Shown piece after piece: positions 6,199 through 13,274 of a DNA stretch of 15,274 nt. How positions within the stretch are numbered: the first letter of the stretch is position 1; each line of letters opens with the position of its first letter. The DNA lies in assembly GCA_023395675.1 (NCBI GenBank), contig JAEWYL010000082.1, positions 1-15,274 of the forward strand, written 5' to 3'. The notes under the pieces were generated by a model. That model saw only the letters and a program-made list of their open reading frames with translations, did not search any database and was not told the origin of the DNA. Origin of the DNA: Chloroflexota bacterium. Lineage in GTDB: Bacteria; Chloroflexota; Anaerolineae; Anaerolineales; UBA4823. The translations under genes were made by a program, and so were the position numbers.

Positions 6199-8502
6199 AT
6201 GGCTGAACAGTATCTGGATTTCGATCTCCTCATTGACCGTTCCGGGGACGGATACCGGGCGCGCGTGCTGGACTCTCCGGCGGGCCGGGGGACGGCGGAT
6301 TTTTCGCTGCCCTTCTCCGCCCTGGAGCTGGAAAATTACCTCCTGCGCATCGGCAGGCCGCGGCGGGGGATGCGCCGGGTGGAGAGCCCGGAGAGCGAGG
6401 CCATCAAGACCTTCGGCGGGCGGCTGTTCGAGGCTGTTTTTGACGGCGAAGTGGGGCGCTGCCTGCGCAACAGCCTGGACGAGGCCACCCGGCGGGGCAT
6501 GGGCCTGAGGCTGCGCCTGCGTTTTGACGACGCCCCCGATCTCATCCACCTTCCCTGGGAATACCTCTACAACCCGGCTGTAAACCGCTTTCTCTCCCTC
6601 TCCACGGCCACGCCGGTGGTGCGTTTTCTGGAGCTGCCGGAGGTGATCCAGCCGCTGCCGCTGAAGCCGCCCCTGAACGTGCTGGCGATGTTCTCCAGCC
6701 CGGCGGATTACCCCGCCCTGGACGTGGAGCGGGAATGGACGAACCTGAAGGAGGCGCTCGGCGCGCTGGAGGCCGCCGGGCAGGTGCGGCTGGAGCGCCT
6801 GGAAAAGCCCGCCCTGGCCGCGCTGCTGCCGCGCATCCGTAAGGAGGAGTTTCATATCTTCCATTTCGTGGGCCACGGCGGGTTTGACCCCCAGGCCCAG
6901 GACGGGCTGCTGATCCTGGAGAGCGAGGACGGGCGCAGCCAGACGGTGAGCGGGCAGGTGCTGGGCACCGTGCTGCACGACGAGCGCACCCTGCGCCTGG
7001 CGGTGCTGAACGCCTGCGAGGGGGCGCGCACCTCCAGCTCGGACCCCTTCGCGGGGGTGGCGCAGAGCCTGGTGCAGCAGCGCATCCCGGCGGTCATCGC
7101 CATGCAGTTCGAGGTCTCCGACGAGGCCGCCATCCTCTTCTCCCGCTCTTTCTACACCTCGCTGGTGGACGGCCTGGGGGTGGATGCCGCCCTGGCGGAG
7201 GCCAGACGGGCGATCTACGCCGGGGGCAACTTCAGCGAATGGGGCACGCCGGTGCTGTACACCGGCGCGCCGGACGGGCAGATCTTCAGCATCGAAGCCG
7301 CCCCCGCCTCGCAGCCCGCGCCGGCAGCAGAGTCCGCTCCGGCTGCAGAGCCCGCGCCGGCTGCAGAGCCCGCGCCGGCTGCGGAGCAAGCTCCGGTTAT
7401 GGAGCCGCACTCTCACCTGCCGCACGCGCATACGCCGGAAGGACACGCGCACCCGGCGCCGGTCCCGGGCTCGGGGCCTTCGCCCCTGTCCCGCCTGCCG
7501 CGCTGGGCCCTCCCGGCGGCGGGCGCCCTGCTGCTGCTGGTCCTGGCGACGGCGCTGCTTCTCAGCCGGCCCAACCGCAGCCGCGGGATCAGCGCCGCCA
7601 CGCAGGAGACCGCCACCGCCACCCTGGCCGTCCTGGCGGCCAACCCCACCCAGGACGGGACGGACAGCCCGGGGTTCCTGCCCGAGACCGGGGAGGTGGA
7701 TGAGATCGCCGCCGGGCCGGCCACCACCGCGACCGGGACTCCAACCGGTACCGCCACGCAGACCCCGCCCCCGGGCGAGACCCCCTCTCCTGAGTCTACC
7801 GGCCAGGGAGAGGGCGTGTCAGCCACCCTGGTGTTCCCCGGCCTGACCCTGGAGCCCGAGCCCACCGCCACCCCCAGCCTGACGCCCACCTTCGCGCCGG
7901 GCCTGGATATCGCTGCCTCCTGTCTCTCCACCGAGATCTGGAATATTTATCCCCCCAAGAATAAGACCCGGGGCGGCTGCTGGGACCTGGCGGACCGGGG
8001 ATTCACGGCTGATGGCGGCCTGCTGCAGATCCAGTACCCGCCCGTGGGGGCCAGCGCCTCTAGCTACAGCGACGTGCACGGCATTTACTACCCCATCCCG
8101 TCCGAAGGGCAGGTGCAGCTCACGCTGCAGATTGACGAATTCACCGCCTCGGGCAAGGGTGTGCTCTTTATCGGGGTCACGCCCTCCATCCCGGTCTTCG
8201 ATACCCAGGCCAACCTGCTGCACTTTCAGACCGAGGGACTGCGGCAGCCGGTGGTGCTGAAATACCAGGACCGCTACGTGCGCCAGTCGAACGGCAATTT
8301 CTACCTGCTCGAAAAAGGGCGCCGGCACGAGATTGTGTTCGAGCTGGACGGGCGCAGGCTGTCGGTCTGGGTGGATGGCTTCGCTGCAGGTAGCCGTTCC
8401 CCGCTGCTGCGCGTCCCCCAGCATTACCTGTGGATCGGCTACCTGCTGGAGGGCCGGGCCGCCTCGCTGTCGCTCCTGGCGCAGATCGGGGAGCTGCGCT
8501 GA
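6199..8502 (+). CDS. CHAT-domain (caspase-like) membrane protein with C-terminal beta-rich domain
   Basis: The 767-aa product has three parts. Residues about 1-370 form a CHAT peptidase-like domain (clan CD, caspase fold): LIHLPWEYLYNP, then the catalytic pair H226 in FHFVGHGGF and C273 in VLNACEGA, and the family end WGTPVLYTGAP. Residues 373-402 are five PAPAAE-like hexapeptides, followed by a His-rich stretch with five His near 404-420. One hydrophobic segment spans 437-455. A Thr/Pro-rich linker follows, and residues about 570-767 look like a beta-sandwich that may bind a ligand. The only two cysteines after the membrane segment (C575, C594) could form a disulfide, favouring an outside location; charges flank both sides of the segment, so topology is not certain. 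AGGAGGG at 6189-6195 supports ATG 6199 over the TTG ten codons earlier. No adjacent gene is an obvious substrate. Confidence 0.85.
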   Translation: MAEQYLDFDLLIDRSGDGYRARVLDSPAGRGTADFSLPFSALELENYLLRIGRPRRGMRRVESPESEAIKTFGGRLFEAVFDGEVGRCLRNSLDEATRRGMGLRLRLRFDDAPDLIHLPWEYLYNPAVNRFLSLSTATPVVRFLELPEVIQPLPLKPPLNVLAMFSSPADYPALDVEREWTNLKEALGALEAAGQVRLERLEKPALAALLPRIRKEEFHIFHFVGHGGFDPQAQDGLLILESEDGRSQTVSGQVLGTVLHDERTLRLAVLNACEGARTSSSDPFAGVAQSLVQQRIPAVIAMQFEVSDEAAILFSRSFYTSLVDGLGVDAALAEARRAIYAGGNFSEWGTPVLYTGAPDGQIFSIEAAPASQPAPAAESAPAAEPAPAAEPAPAAEQAPVMEPHSHLPHAHTPEGHAHPAPVPGSGPSPLSRLPRWALPAAGALLLLVLATALLLSRPNRSRGISAATQETATATLAVLAANPTQDGTDSPGFLPETGEVDEIAAGPATTATGTPTGTATQTPPPGETPSPESTGQGEGVSATLVFPGLTLEPEPTATPSLTPTFAPGLDIAASCLSTEIWNIYPPKNKTRGGCWDLADRGFTADGGLLQIQYPPVGASASSYSDVHGIYYPIPSEGQVQLTLQIDEFTASGKGVLFIGVTPSIPVFDTQANLLHFQTEGLRQPVVLKYQDRYVRQSNGNFYLLEKGRRHEIVFELDGRRLSVWVDGFAAGSRSPLLRVPQHYLWIGYLLEGRAASLSLLAQIGELR
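7315..7404 (+). repeat. 18-bp tandem repeat encoding PAPAAE units in the CHAT protein
   Basis: Five units of 18 bp encode PAPAAE, SAPAAE, PAPAAE, PAPAAE and QAPVME. The third and fourth units are nearly identical in DNA. The repeat forms a flexible spacer between the CHAT domain and the membrane segment, and unit gain or loss stays in frame. Confidence 0.9.
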
Positions 8503-8511
8503 GCGGTCGAG

Positions 8512-8603
8512 CACAGAGCATGGATCTGTGATTAGCAAGTTAATCACAGAGCATGGATCTGTGCTTAACAAGTTAAGCACAGAGCATGGATCTGTGCTTA
8601 ACC
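8512..8603. repeat. 33-bp tandem repeat forming two hairpins with a compensatory change
   Basis: Units start at 8512, 8545 and 8578 (the third is incomplete) and share the 19-base block CACAGAGCATGGATCTGTG. Between blocks, hairpins form at 8525-8550 and 8558-8583, each with an 11-bp stem and a CAAG loop. The spacers differ where A-T in the first stem becomes C-G in the second, and a G-T wobble becomes A-T, so pairing is kept. The array begins 10 bases after the CHAT stop. Confidence 0.9.
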
Positions 8604-8649
8604 TGCCACCGGCGAACGAAGTTGTGATGCAATCCTCGCCCTACTGACC

Positions 8650-8678
8650 TTCACAAAACTTCCACGCGTGTTTATCAT
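8650..8678 (+). promoter_or_regulatory. sigma70-type promoter for the M3 peptidase
   Basis: TTCACA (8650-8655) and TATCAT (8673-8678) each match the consensus at five of six bases and are 17 bases apart. The start would be near 8685, about 53 nt before the ATG at 8738. GGGAG at 8726-8730 gives a ribosome site 7 bases from the start codon. Confidence 0.7.
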
Positions 8679-8737
8679 ACAGGACAGCCACACCTCGCTC
8701 TTTCCCTTCAAAACCTGACCCGGATGGGAGTGTCTCC

Positions 8738-10459
8738 ATGCTACCTTCTCTAACCACGAACCCCGAAGAATTTATTCAATGGGACTGGCAGCGCTATGAG
8801 CCGTATTTCCAGGACCTGCTGAGCCGGCCGCTGGACCGGGACAACGTCGGCGAGTGGCTGGCGATGTGGACCCGTTTAGGCGAGCTGGTGATCGAAAGCC
8901 ACAACCGCCTGCTGCTGGCGGTAAACCTGGACACGACGGACGAGGCCGCGGAGGCGCGTTTCTATGCCTTTCTGGACGGCGTGTTCCTGAAAGCCCAGGC
9001 CGCCGACCAGAAATTGAAGGAGAAGCTGCTGGACAGCGAGCTGGTCCCCGAGGGGTTCCAAAACCCGCTGCGGCAGATGCGGGCCGAGGCGGAGCTGTTC
9101 CGGGAGGAGAACCTGCCGCTGCTCTCGGAGGAGCGGAAGCTCACCTCCCGCTATGACAAGCTCATCGGGGCTCAGACGGTGAACTGGGAGGGTGAGGAGC
9201 TCACCCTCACCCAGCTTCGCCCGGTGTACCAGGACCCGGACCGGAAGCGGCGCGAGGGGGCCTGGCGCCTGGCCGCGGGCAGGCAGCTCGCCGACCGGGA
9301 GGCGATCAATGAAGTCTGGGCCAGCCTGCTGGAGCTGCGCCTGCGGCTGGCCGACAACGCCGGCCTGCCGGACTACCGCGCCTTCCGCTGGCAGCAGCTG
9401 CACCGCCTGGACTACACCCCGGAAGACGCCCGGCAGTTCGGCCGGGCGGTGGAGCAGGTGGTGGTCCCGGCGGCCACGCGCATTTACGCAAAACACCGCC
9501 GCCGCCTGGGCGTGGACGCCCTCCGCCCCTGGGACATGGACCGCGACCTCTACCCGGTGCTTCACCCGTCCCTCCCATCCTACGGGAGCGGCCAGGACCT
9601 GGAGCGGGTGGCCGGGTCCATCTTCCTGCGCGTGGATCCCTGGCTGGGAGAGTATTTCGGCATCATGCGGCGCGACCAGCTCCTCAACCTTGCCAACCGC
9701 AAGGGCAAGGCGCCGGGGGCTTACTGCACCTCGTTCCCCGTCTCAAGGCGCCCGTTTATTTTTATGAACGCGGTGGGGCTTTCGGACGACGTGCGCACCA
9801 TCCTGCACGAAACCGGGCATGCGTTCCACGTTTTCGAGACCCTCTACCTGCCCTACGTGCAGCAGCGCCACCCGAGCCTGGAGTTCGCCGAGGTGGCCTC
9901 CATGTCCATGGAGCTGCTGGCTTATCCCTACCTGTCGGTGGAGAAGGGCGGGTTATACTCCGAGGAGGACGCCGCCCGGGCGCGCATCGAGCACCTGGAG
10001 CATATCATCGCTTTCTGGCCCTACATGGCCGTGGTGGATTCCTTCCAGCACTGGGTCTACGAAAATCACCAGGCCGCCATGGACCCGGCGAACTGCGACG
10101 CGGCCTGGCTGGACCTGTGGCGGCGCTACATCCCCGGGGTGGACTGGAGCGGCCTGGAGGCCGAGGCGATGACCGGCTGGCACCGCAAGCTGCACATCCA
10201 CCGCTACCCGTTCTATTACCTGGAATACGGGCTGGCGCAGCTCGGGGCGGTGCAGGTGTGGAGCAACGCCCTGAAAGACCAGGCCGGGGCGGTGTCCGAC
10301 TACCGCCGGGGTCTGGCGCTGGGCAACACCGTGCCCCTGCCCGAGCTGTTCCGGGCGGCGGGCGGGCGGCTGGCCTTCGACGCGGAGACCCTGGCGGAGG
10401 CCGTGCAGTTGATCGAAGGGACCATCGGGGAACTGGAGGCCACCGTCCCCACCCCCTGA
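8738..10459 (+). CDS. M3 family oligoendopeptidase (PepF-like)
   Basis: The 573-aa product has the length and layout of bacterial oligoendopeptidase F relatives: a long helical N-terminal region without a signal peptide, then the zinc site HETGH with H357, E358 and H361 in TILHETGHAFHVFETL. The third zinc ligand is probably E385 in LEFAEVASMSMELLA, 28 residues after H357. YCTSFPVSRRPFIFMN before the motif and WHRKLHIHRYPFYYLEYGLAQLGA after it are typical M3 substrate-cleft segments. It should cleave short peptides in the cytoplasm. It has its own promoter and ribosome site and is separated from the CHAT gene by the 33-bp repeat array. It converges on the subtilase gene, with only 19 bases between the two stop codons and no clear terminator there. 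Confidence 0.92.
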   Translation: MLPSLTTNPEEFIQWDWQRYEPYFQDLLSRPLDRDNVGEWLAMWTRLGELVIESHNRLLLAVNLDTTDEAAEARFYAFLDGVFLKAQAADQKLKEKLLDSELVPEGFQNPLRQMRAEAELFREENLPLLSEERKLTSRYDKLIGAQTVNWEGEELTLTQLRPVYQDPDRKRREGAWRLAAGRQLADREAINEVWASLLELRLRLADNAGLPDYRAFRWQQLHRLDYTPEDARQFGRAVEQVVVPAATRIYAKHRRRLGVDALRPWDMDRDLYPVLHPSLPSYGSGQDLERVAGSIFLRVDPWLGEYFGIMRRDQLLNLANRKGKAPGAYCTSFPVSRRPFIFMNAVGLSDDVRTILHETGHAFHVFETLYLPYVQQRHPSLEFAEVASMSMELLAYPYLSVEKGGLYSEEDAARARIEHLEHIIAFWPYMAVVDSFQHWVYENHQAAMDPANCDAAWLDLWRRYIPGVDWSGLEAEAMTGWHRKLHIHRYPFYYLEYGLAQLGAVQVWSNALKDQAGAVSDYRRGLALGNTVPLPELFRAAGGRLAFDAETLAEAVQLIEGTIGELEATVPTP

Positions 10460-10478
10460 TGGCCTGTCCGGCCGCCGG

Positions 10479-12740
10479 TTAGCTGTCGAACACCGGCAGG
10501 AAGATCAGGTGCAGTTGGACGTCGCTGTCGCGTAAGAATTCGCCCGAAGCTGCCAGCGCGTAAGGCTGCGGCCCCCGGGGGACGTTGTAGGCGCGCACGA
10601 TGATCGTGTAGGTCCCGTAGGGGGCGCCGTTCAGCATCAGGCCTTCCACGTTGTTGCAGGCGTCCCACTTTTCATCCCTTAAGCAGCTCTCCGAGGCATA
10701 TAACCCGGTGTTTCCCTGATAGCGCTTCCCGTCCGGGGCGATGACCTCCAGGTCCAGGTCATTGACCAGGGCCCTGGAGGCCTGGAGAGAGGCGGGGAAA
10801 TCGGTCCATGCCAGGGTGATGCGCAGGGGCCGCCCGCTGTTCCCGGCCGCCTCCGGCTGCCCCAGCTTCACAGAGAAGCGCGTCTCCTCGCCGGTGCGCA
10901 GCCCGTTGGTGCGGTCTTTCAGCCACACAAAGCGCCCGTCGGGCAGGAGGCTGTCGTGCAGGTCCAGGCGGCCCCAACCGCTGACGAAATTGGGCTGCAG
11001 GGCGGGCACCTCGGCCTGGTTCTGGTACTGCCCGGGGCTGATGTTGGCCGCGCCGTTGATGAGCAGCGCCTTTAACAGGGCGGCGCTGGGGTCATCCATG
11101 CGTTTCTCGAGCCATTCGCGCGCCAGGGCCGCGACGCCGGCCGTCAGGGGGGTGGACATGCTGGTGCCCCCGTTGTACATATAATCGTCGTCGTAAATCC
11201 CCCATCCCGAGCCTCGAAAATCCGGGTGGCCCGTACGCAGGGAGATGATATTGGTCCCGGGCGCCACCAGGTCGGGTTTGACGCGCCCGTCCTCGGTCGG
11301 GCCGCGGCTGGAGAAAGCCGCCATACCGTTGGGGTTATCGGAGATGTAATCGCCGCTCAGCGGGGGCTGTGGGAAGAAAGTGGGGTTGAAGGTGTACCAG
11401 GTAGACTGGCTGTAGCCGCCGCTGCTGCTCAGGCCCTCGCTGGCGCCGACGGTGAGCACATTTTTGGCTGTGCCGGGCGCCACCAGGGAATCCATATCCA
11501 CAATCCCGTCCGGGAAATCCTGGTCGGACAGGTTTTTACGATCCCTTCCTTCGTTGCCGGCGGCGAACAGGATGAGCAGGTCTTTCATCTCCCAGGCCGC
11601 CTGGTCCACCTGCTGGCTGTTGGCGCTGTAGCCGCCGAAGCCGTTGCCCCCGCTGGTGCGCCCGCCCCAGGAGTTGGAATGGATCCTGGCCCCCTCCCGG
11701 TAGGCGTTGCGCATCAGCAGGCCGTTATCGTAAGGGATGCCGCTCAACTGCCCGTAGAGGTCCAGGATGGACTGGAAGACCAGGCGGGCCTGCGGGGCGG
11801 TCCCGGCATAAGAGCCTGCGTAGGGGTGCGCCTCTTCCGGGTCTCGCGACCGGGCGCCGTTGCCGACCGCCGAGCCGGCAACGTGGGTGCCGTGCCCGTG
11901 CGGATCGCTCCAGTCGCAGGGGCTGGGCCGCCCCAGGCAGAAGACTTTCTGGATCTGCCCGGCAAGGTCGGGATGCAGGTCATCCATGTCGCCGGTATCC
12001 AGCCCGGTGTCGGCGACGGCGATGACCTGGCCCTCGCCGTAGAGGCCGAGGGCGGGGCGCACCCGGTCCACGCGCAGGATCTCGGCCGCTGCGCCGTTGG
12101 TCAGCTGCGGGGGATGATAGGCCTCCACCCAGAGCACGCCCGGGAGGGCGGCCAGGGATGCCGCCCGGGCGGGGTCCAGGTCGACCTGCAGGTAGTGGCT
12201 CAGGCCGGTGGAGGCGCGCTCGACCACCCTGCCGCCCAGGGCCTGCACCGCGGCTTCCAGGTCCGGGAGCGAGGCGGCGGGCAGGGCCTGCACCGAGAGC
12301 GGCTGCGGCCCGGAGGCGGACCGGAGCGCGCCCGCGCCCAGGTCCGGGGAGAGGCGGTAGGCGGGCAGGTAAGGGCCCACCCAGCGCACGTAGGGGAGCG
12401 CCCGCACCCGTTCCACGGCCTCCGCCTCCAGGGAGGCGATAAAGGCGAAATCGGGGACGTAGCCGTAGAGGCGCGCCCCGGCAGCCTCCGCCCCAGCCAG
12501 CCAGGCTTCTTCCACCGGGCCGGTGAACTGCAGCAGGTATTCGCCTGCCCCGGGCTGCGCCGCGGCTCCCGCCTCGGGGACCGCCGCCAGGGGATCAAAG
12601 CTGCCCGAGCGCAGGTGGATCTGCGGCCCGCCGCCGCCGGGAGCGTCCGCAGCCCGGGCCTCCCAGGAGGAGAGGCTGGAGAAAAGCAGGATCAGTACAA
12701 GGAGCCTGGCCCACTGTGCGAAGGTTCTACCCTTAATCAT
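10479..12740 (-). CDS. secreted S8 subtilisin-like serine protease
   Basis: From the ATG at 12740 the product is 753 aa. Residues 1-30 are a signal peptide (KGR near the start, hydrophobic LLVLILLF, cleavage near EARA-AD). Residues about 67-131 and 159-213 are two prodomain-like segments with the same pattern, each ending ALPxVxWVxxY. The S8 catalytic domain follows: D244 in AVADTGLDTG, H283 in HGHGTHVAGS, the oxyanion N396 in FAAGNEG and S527 in NGGTSMSTP. A C-terminal beta-sandwich about 610-740 (LAWTDFP, VNDLDLEV, GPQPYALAASGEF) resembles that of KP-43-type subtilases. The enzyme should act outside the cell. The frame extends 59 codons upstream, but that part is not signal-like; AAGGGCGG ahead of 12740 and the signal peptide decide the start. 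Confidence 0.92.
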   Translation of the reverse strand: MIKGRTFAQWARLLVLILLFSSLSSWEARAADAPGGGGPQIHLRSGSFDPLAAVPEAGAAAQPGAGEYLLQFTGPVEEAWLAGAEAAGARLYGYVPDFAFIASLEAEAVERVRALPYVRWVGPYLPAYRLSPDLGAGALRSASGPQPLSVQALPAASLPDLEAAVQALGGRVVERASTGLSHYLQVDLDPARAASLAALPGVLWVEAYHPPQLTNGAAAEILRVDRVRPALGLYGEGQVIAVADTGLDTGDMDDLHPDLAGQIQKVFCLGRPSPCDWSDPHGHGTHVAGSAVGNGARSRDPEEAHPYAGSYAGTAPQARLVFQSILDLYGQLSGIPYDNGLLMRNAYREGARIHSNSWGGRTSGGNGFGGYSANSQQVDQAAWEMKDLLILFAAGNEGRDRKNLSDQDFPDGIVDMDSLVAPGTAKNVLTVGASEGLSSSGGYSQSTWYTFNPTFFPQPPLSGDYISDNPNGMAAFSSRGPTEDGRVKPDLVAPGTNIISLRTGHPDFRGSGWGIYDDDYMYNGGTSMSTPLTAGVAALAREWLEKRMDDPSAALLKALLINGAANISPGQYQNQAEVPALQPNFVSGWGRLDLHDSLLPDGRFVWLKDRTNGLRTGEETRFSVKLGQPEAAGNSGRPLRITLAWTDFPASLQASRALVNDLDLEVIAPDGKRYQGNTGLYASESCLRDEKWDACNNVEGLMLNGAPYGTYTIIVRAYNVPRGPQPYALAASGEFLRDSDVQLHLIFLPVFDS

Positions 12741-12752
12741 ATGACCGCCCTT

Positions 12753-12779
12753 GGCTTTCTCATGGTCGAAAGCCTTTTT
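12753..12779 (+). terminator. terminator-shaped hairpin in the subtilase 5' leader (antisense strand)
   Basis: GGCTTTC (12753-12759) pairs with GAAAGCC (12768-12774) across an 8-nt loop and is followed on the plus strand by TTTTT. This is a textbook intrinsic terminator shape for plus-strand RNA running antisense to the subtilase. On the minus strand the same stem ends just before the Shine-Dalgarno region of the subtilase mRNA and could affect translation. Confidence 0.5.
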
Positions 12780-13005
12780 ATTAATGTTTGGACTTACGCA
12801 GTTGGAAGGGAGCCGGTGGTTGTGCGGCTCCCCCCCGCAAAAACACCTCTTTCTTCCCTGAACTGCATAACTCCTGAATGAGAGAAACCGAGGCATGGGC
12901 GGGCGGCGGCCTGGCACGGGCTCTGCCGCCTGCCTGTGCCCCTGTTTTTCATGCTTGAGAAAGCATGGTTACCGTCCCCTGGCAAACTTACCTGCTATTC
13001 GCGTG

Positions 13006-13011
13006 TATAAT
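13006..13011 (+). promoter_or_regulatory. TATAAT -10 element upstream of the nucleotidyltransferase operon
   Basis: A perfect TATAAT lies at 13006-13011 without a good -35 at 16-18 bases upstream. A start about 7 bases downstream coincides with GGAC at 13018-13021, which is the 5' strand of a predicted stem. The leader to the ATG at 13275 would be about 257 nt. Confidence 0.45.
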
Positions 13012-13017
13012 TTGATT

Positions 13018-13217
13018 GGACGCCCGCAGCCCGGCGCTTTCCGGCCTGCGGAGTTCTGCTGTCCATTTGATTTTACTAGAAGTTTTCGAAAAAGGGCCTG
13101 GCTGGTGGCAGCAAGTGCGCAAATGAGGGTGCGGCAGAGTTACAGGCAGGAAATGCGGCAGCAAAGCCTCCAGGCAGCTTCAAGGCCCGGGACGGGCCCC
13201 GGCTGCAGACCTTTTTT
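13018..13217 (+). ncRNA. candidate structured leader or small RNA (about 200 nt)
   Basis: The stretch from the predicted start to a T run is rich in secondary structure. At the 5' end GGAC 13018-13021 pairs with GTCC 13061-13064, enclosing CCGCAG 13024-13029 with CTGCGG 13046-13051 and CCGG 13031-13034 with CCGG 13041-13044. At the 3' end GCAGC 13174-13178 pairs with GCTGC 13202-13206, and GGCCCG 13184-13189 with CGGGCC 13193-13198, followed by TTTTTT at 13212-13217. Two related segments, GGCAGCAAGTGCG and GGCAGGAAATGCG, lie between. I do not recognise an Rfam family. It could be an attenuated leader of the downstream operon or an independent small RNA. Confidence 0.35.
13174..13217 (+). terminator. 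terminator-like hairpin upstream of the nucleotidyltransferase
   Basis: A two-part stem (5 bp outer, 6 bp inner with a GGA loop) is followed by AGACC and then six Ts. It is on the coding strand of the downstream gene, 57 bases before its ATG, so it may act as an attenuator. The T run begins 5 bases after the stem, which weakens the call slightly. Confidence 0.5.
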
Positions 13218-13274
13218 CGCGCTTCTGAGCCAGCCGCACCAGTATTCAGCCTTAAAGGGGAAATTGAGATAAAA

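Larger units (their letters stand above)
8503..8737. other. intergenic region between the CHAT gene and the M3 peptidase
   Basis: The first 100 bases hold the 33-bp hairpin repeat array, and the rest holds the M3 promoter and ribosome site. The array has no T run after its hairpins, so it is not a standard terminator, but it is the only structure that could end the CHAT transcript. No gene is seen here. Confidence 0.65.
12741..13274. other. 534-bp divergent intergenic region
   Basis: The region separates the minus-strand subtilase from the plus-strand nucleotidyltransferase. Besides the hairpin at 12753-12779 it has an 8-bp inverted repeat (12808-12815 with 12825-12832), a 7-bp hairpin (12950-12956 with 12961-12967, loop GAGA), a TATAAT box and a structured stretch of about 200 nt ending in a T run. 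No convincing protein-coding frame was found: the open frame crossing 12895-13272 lacks a ribosome site and any recognisable motif. Confidence 0.6.

Noticed and set aside
8512..8603. CRISPR array
   Set aside because: The repeat units are contiguous 33-bp tandem copies with near-identical intervening sequence, so there are no spacers, and no cas gene is visible.
10460..10478. Bidirectional terminator between the convergent M3 and subtilase genes
   Set aside because: Only weak 4-5 bp stems around CCGG are found, with no T run on either side.
11226..12881. 551-codon plus-strand frame opposite the subtilase
   Set aside because: The S8 catalytic residues and signal peptide on the other strand are decisive, and this frame shows no domain.
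13107..13175. Possible c-di-GMP-I riboswitch, from the GCAAAGCCTCC stretch
   Set aside because: That stretch resembles the 3' strand of the aptamer, but the GGCAAACC partner and the expected spacing and GAAA hairpin are not present.
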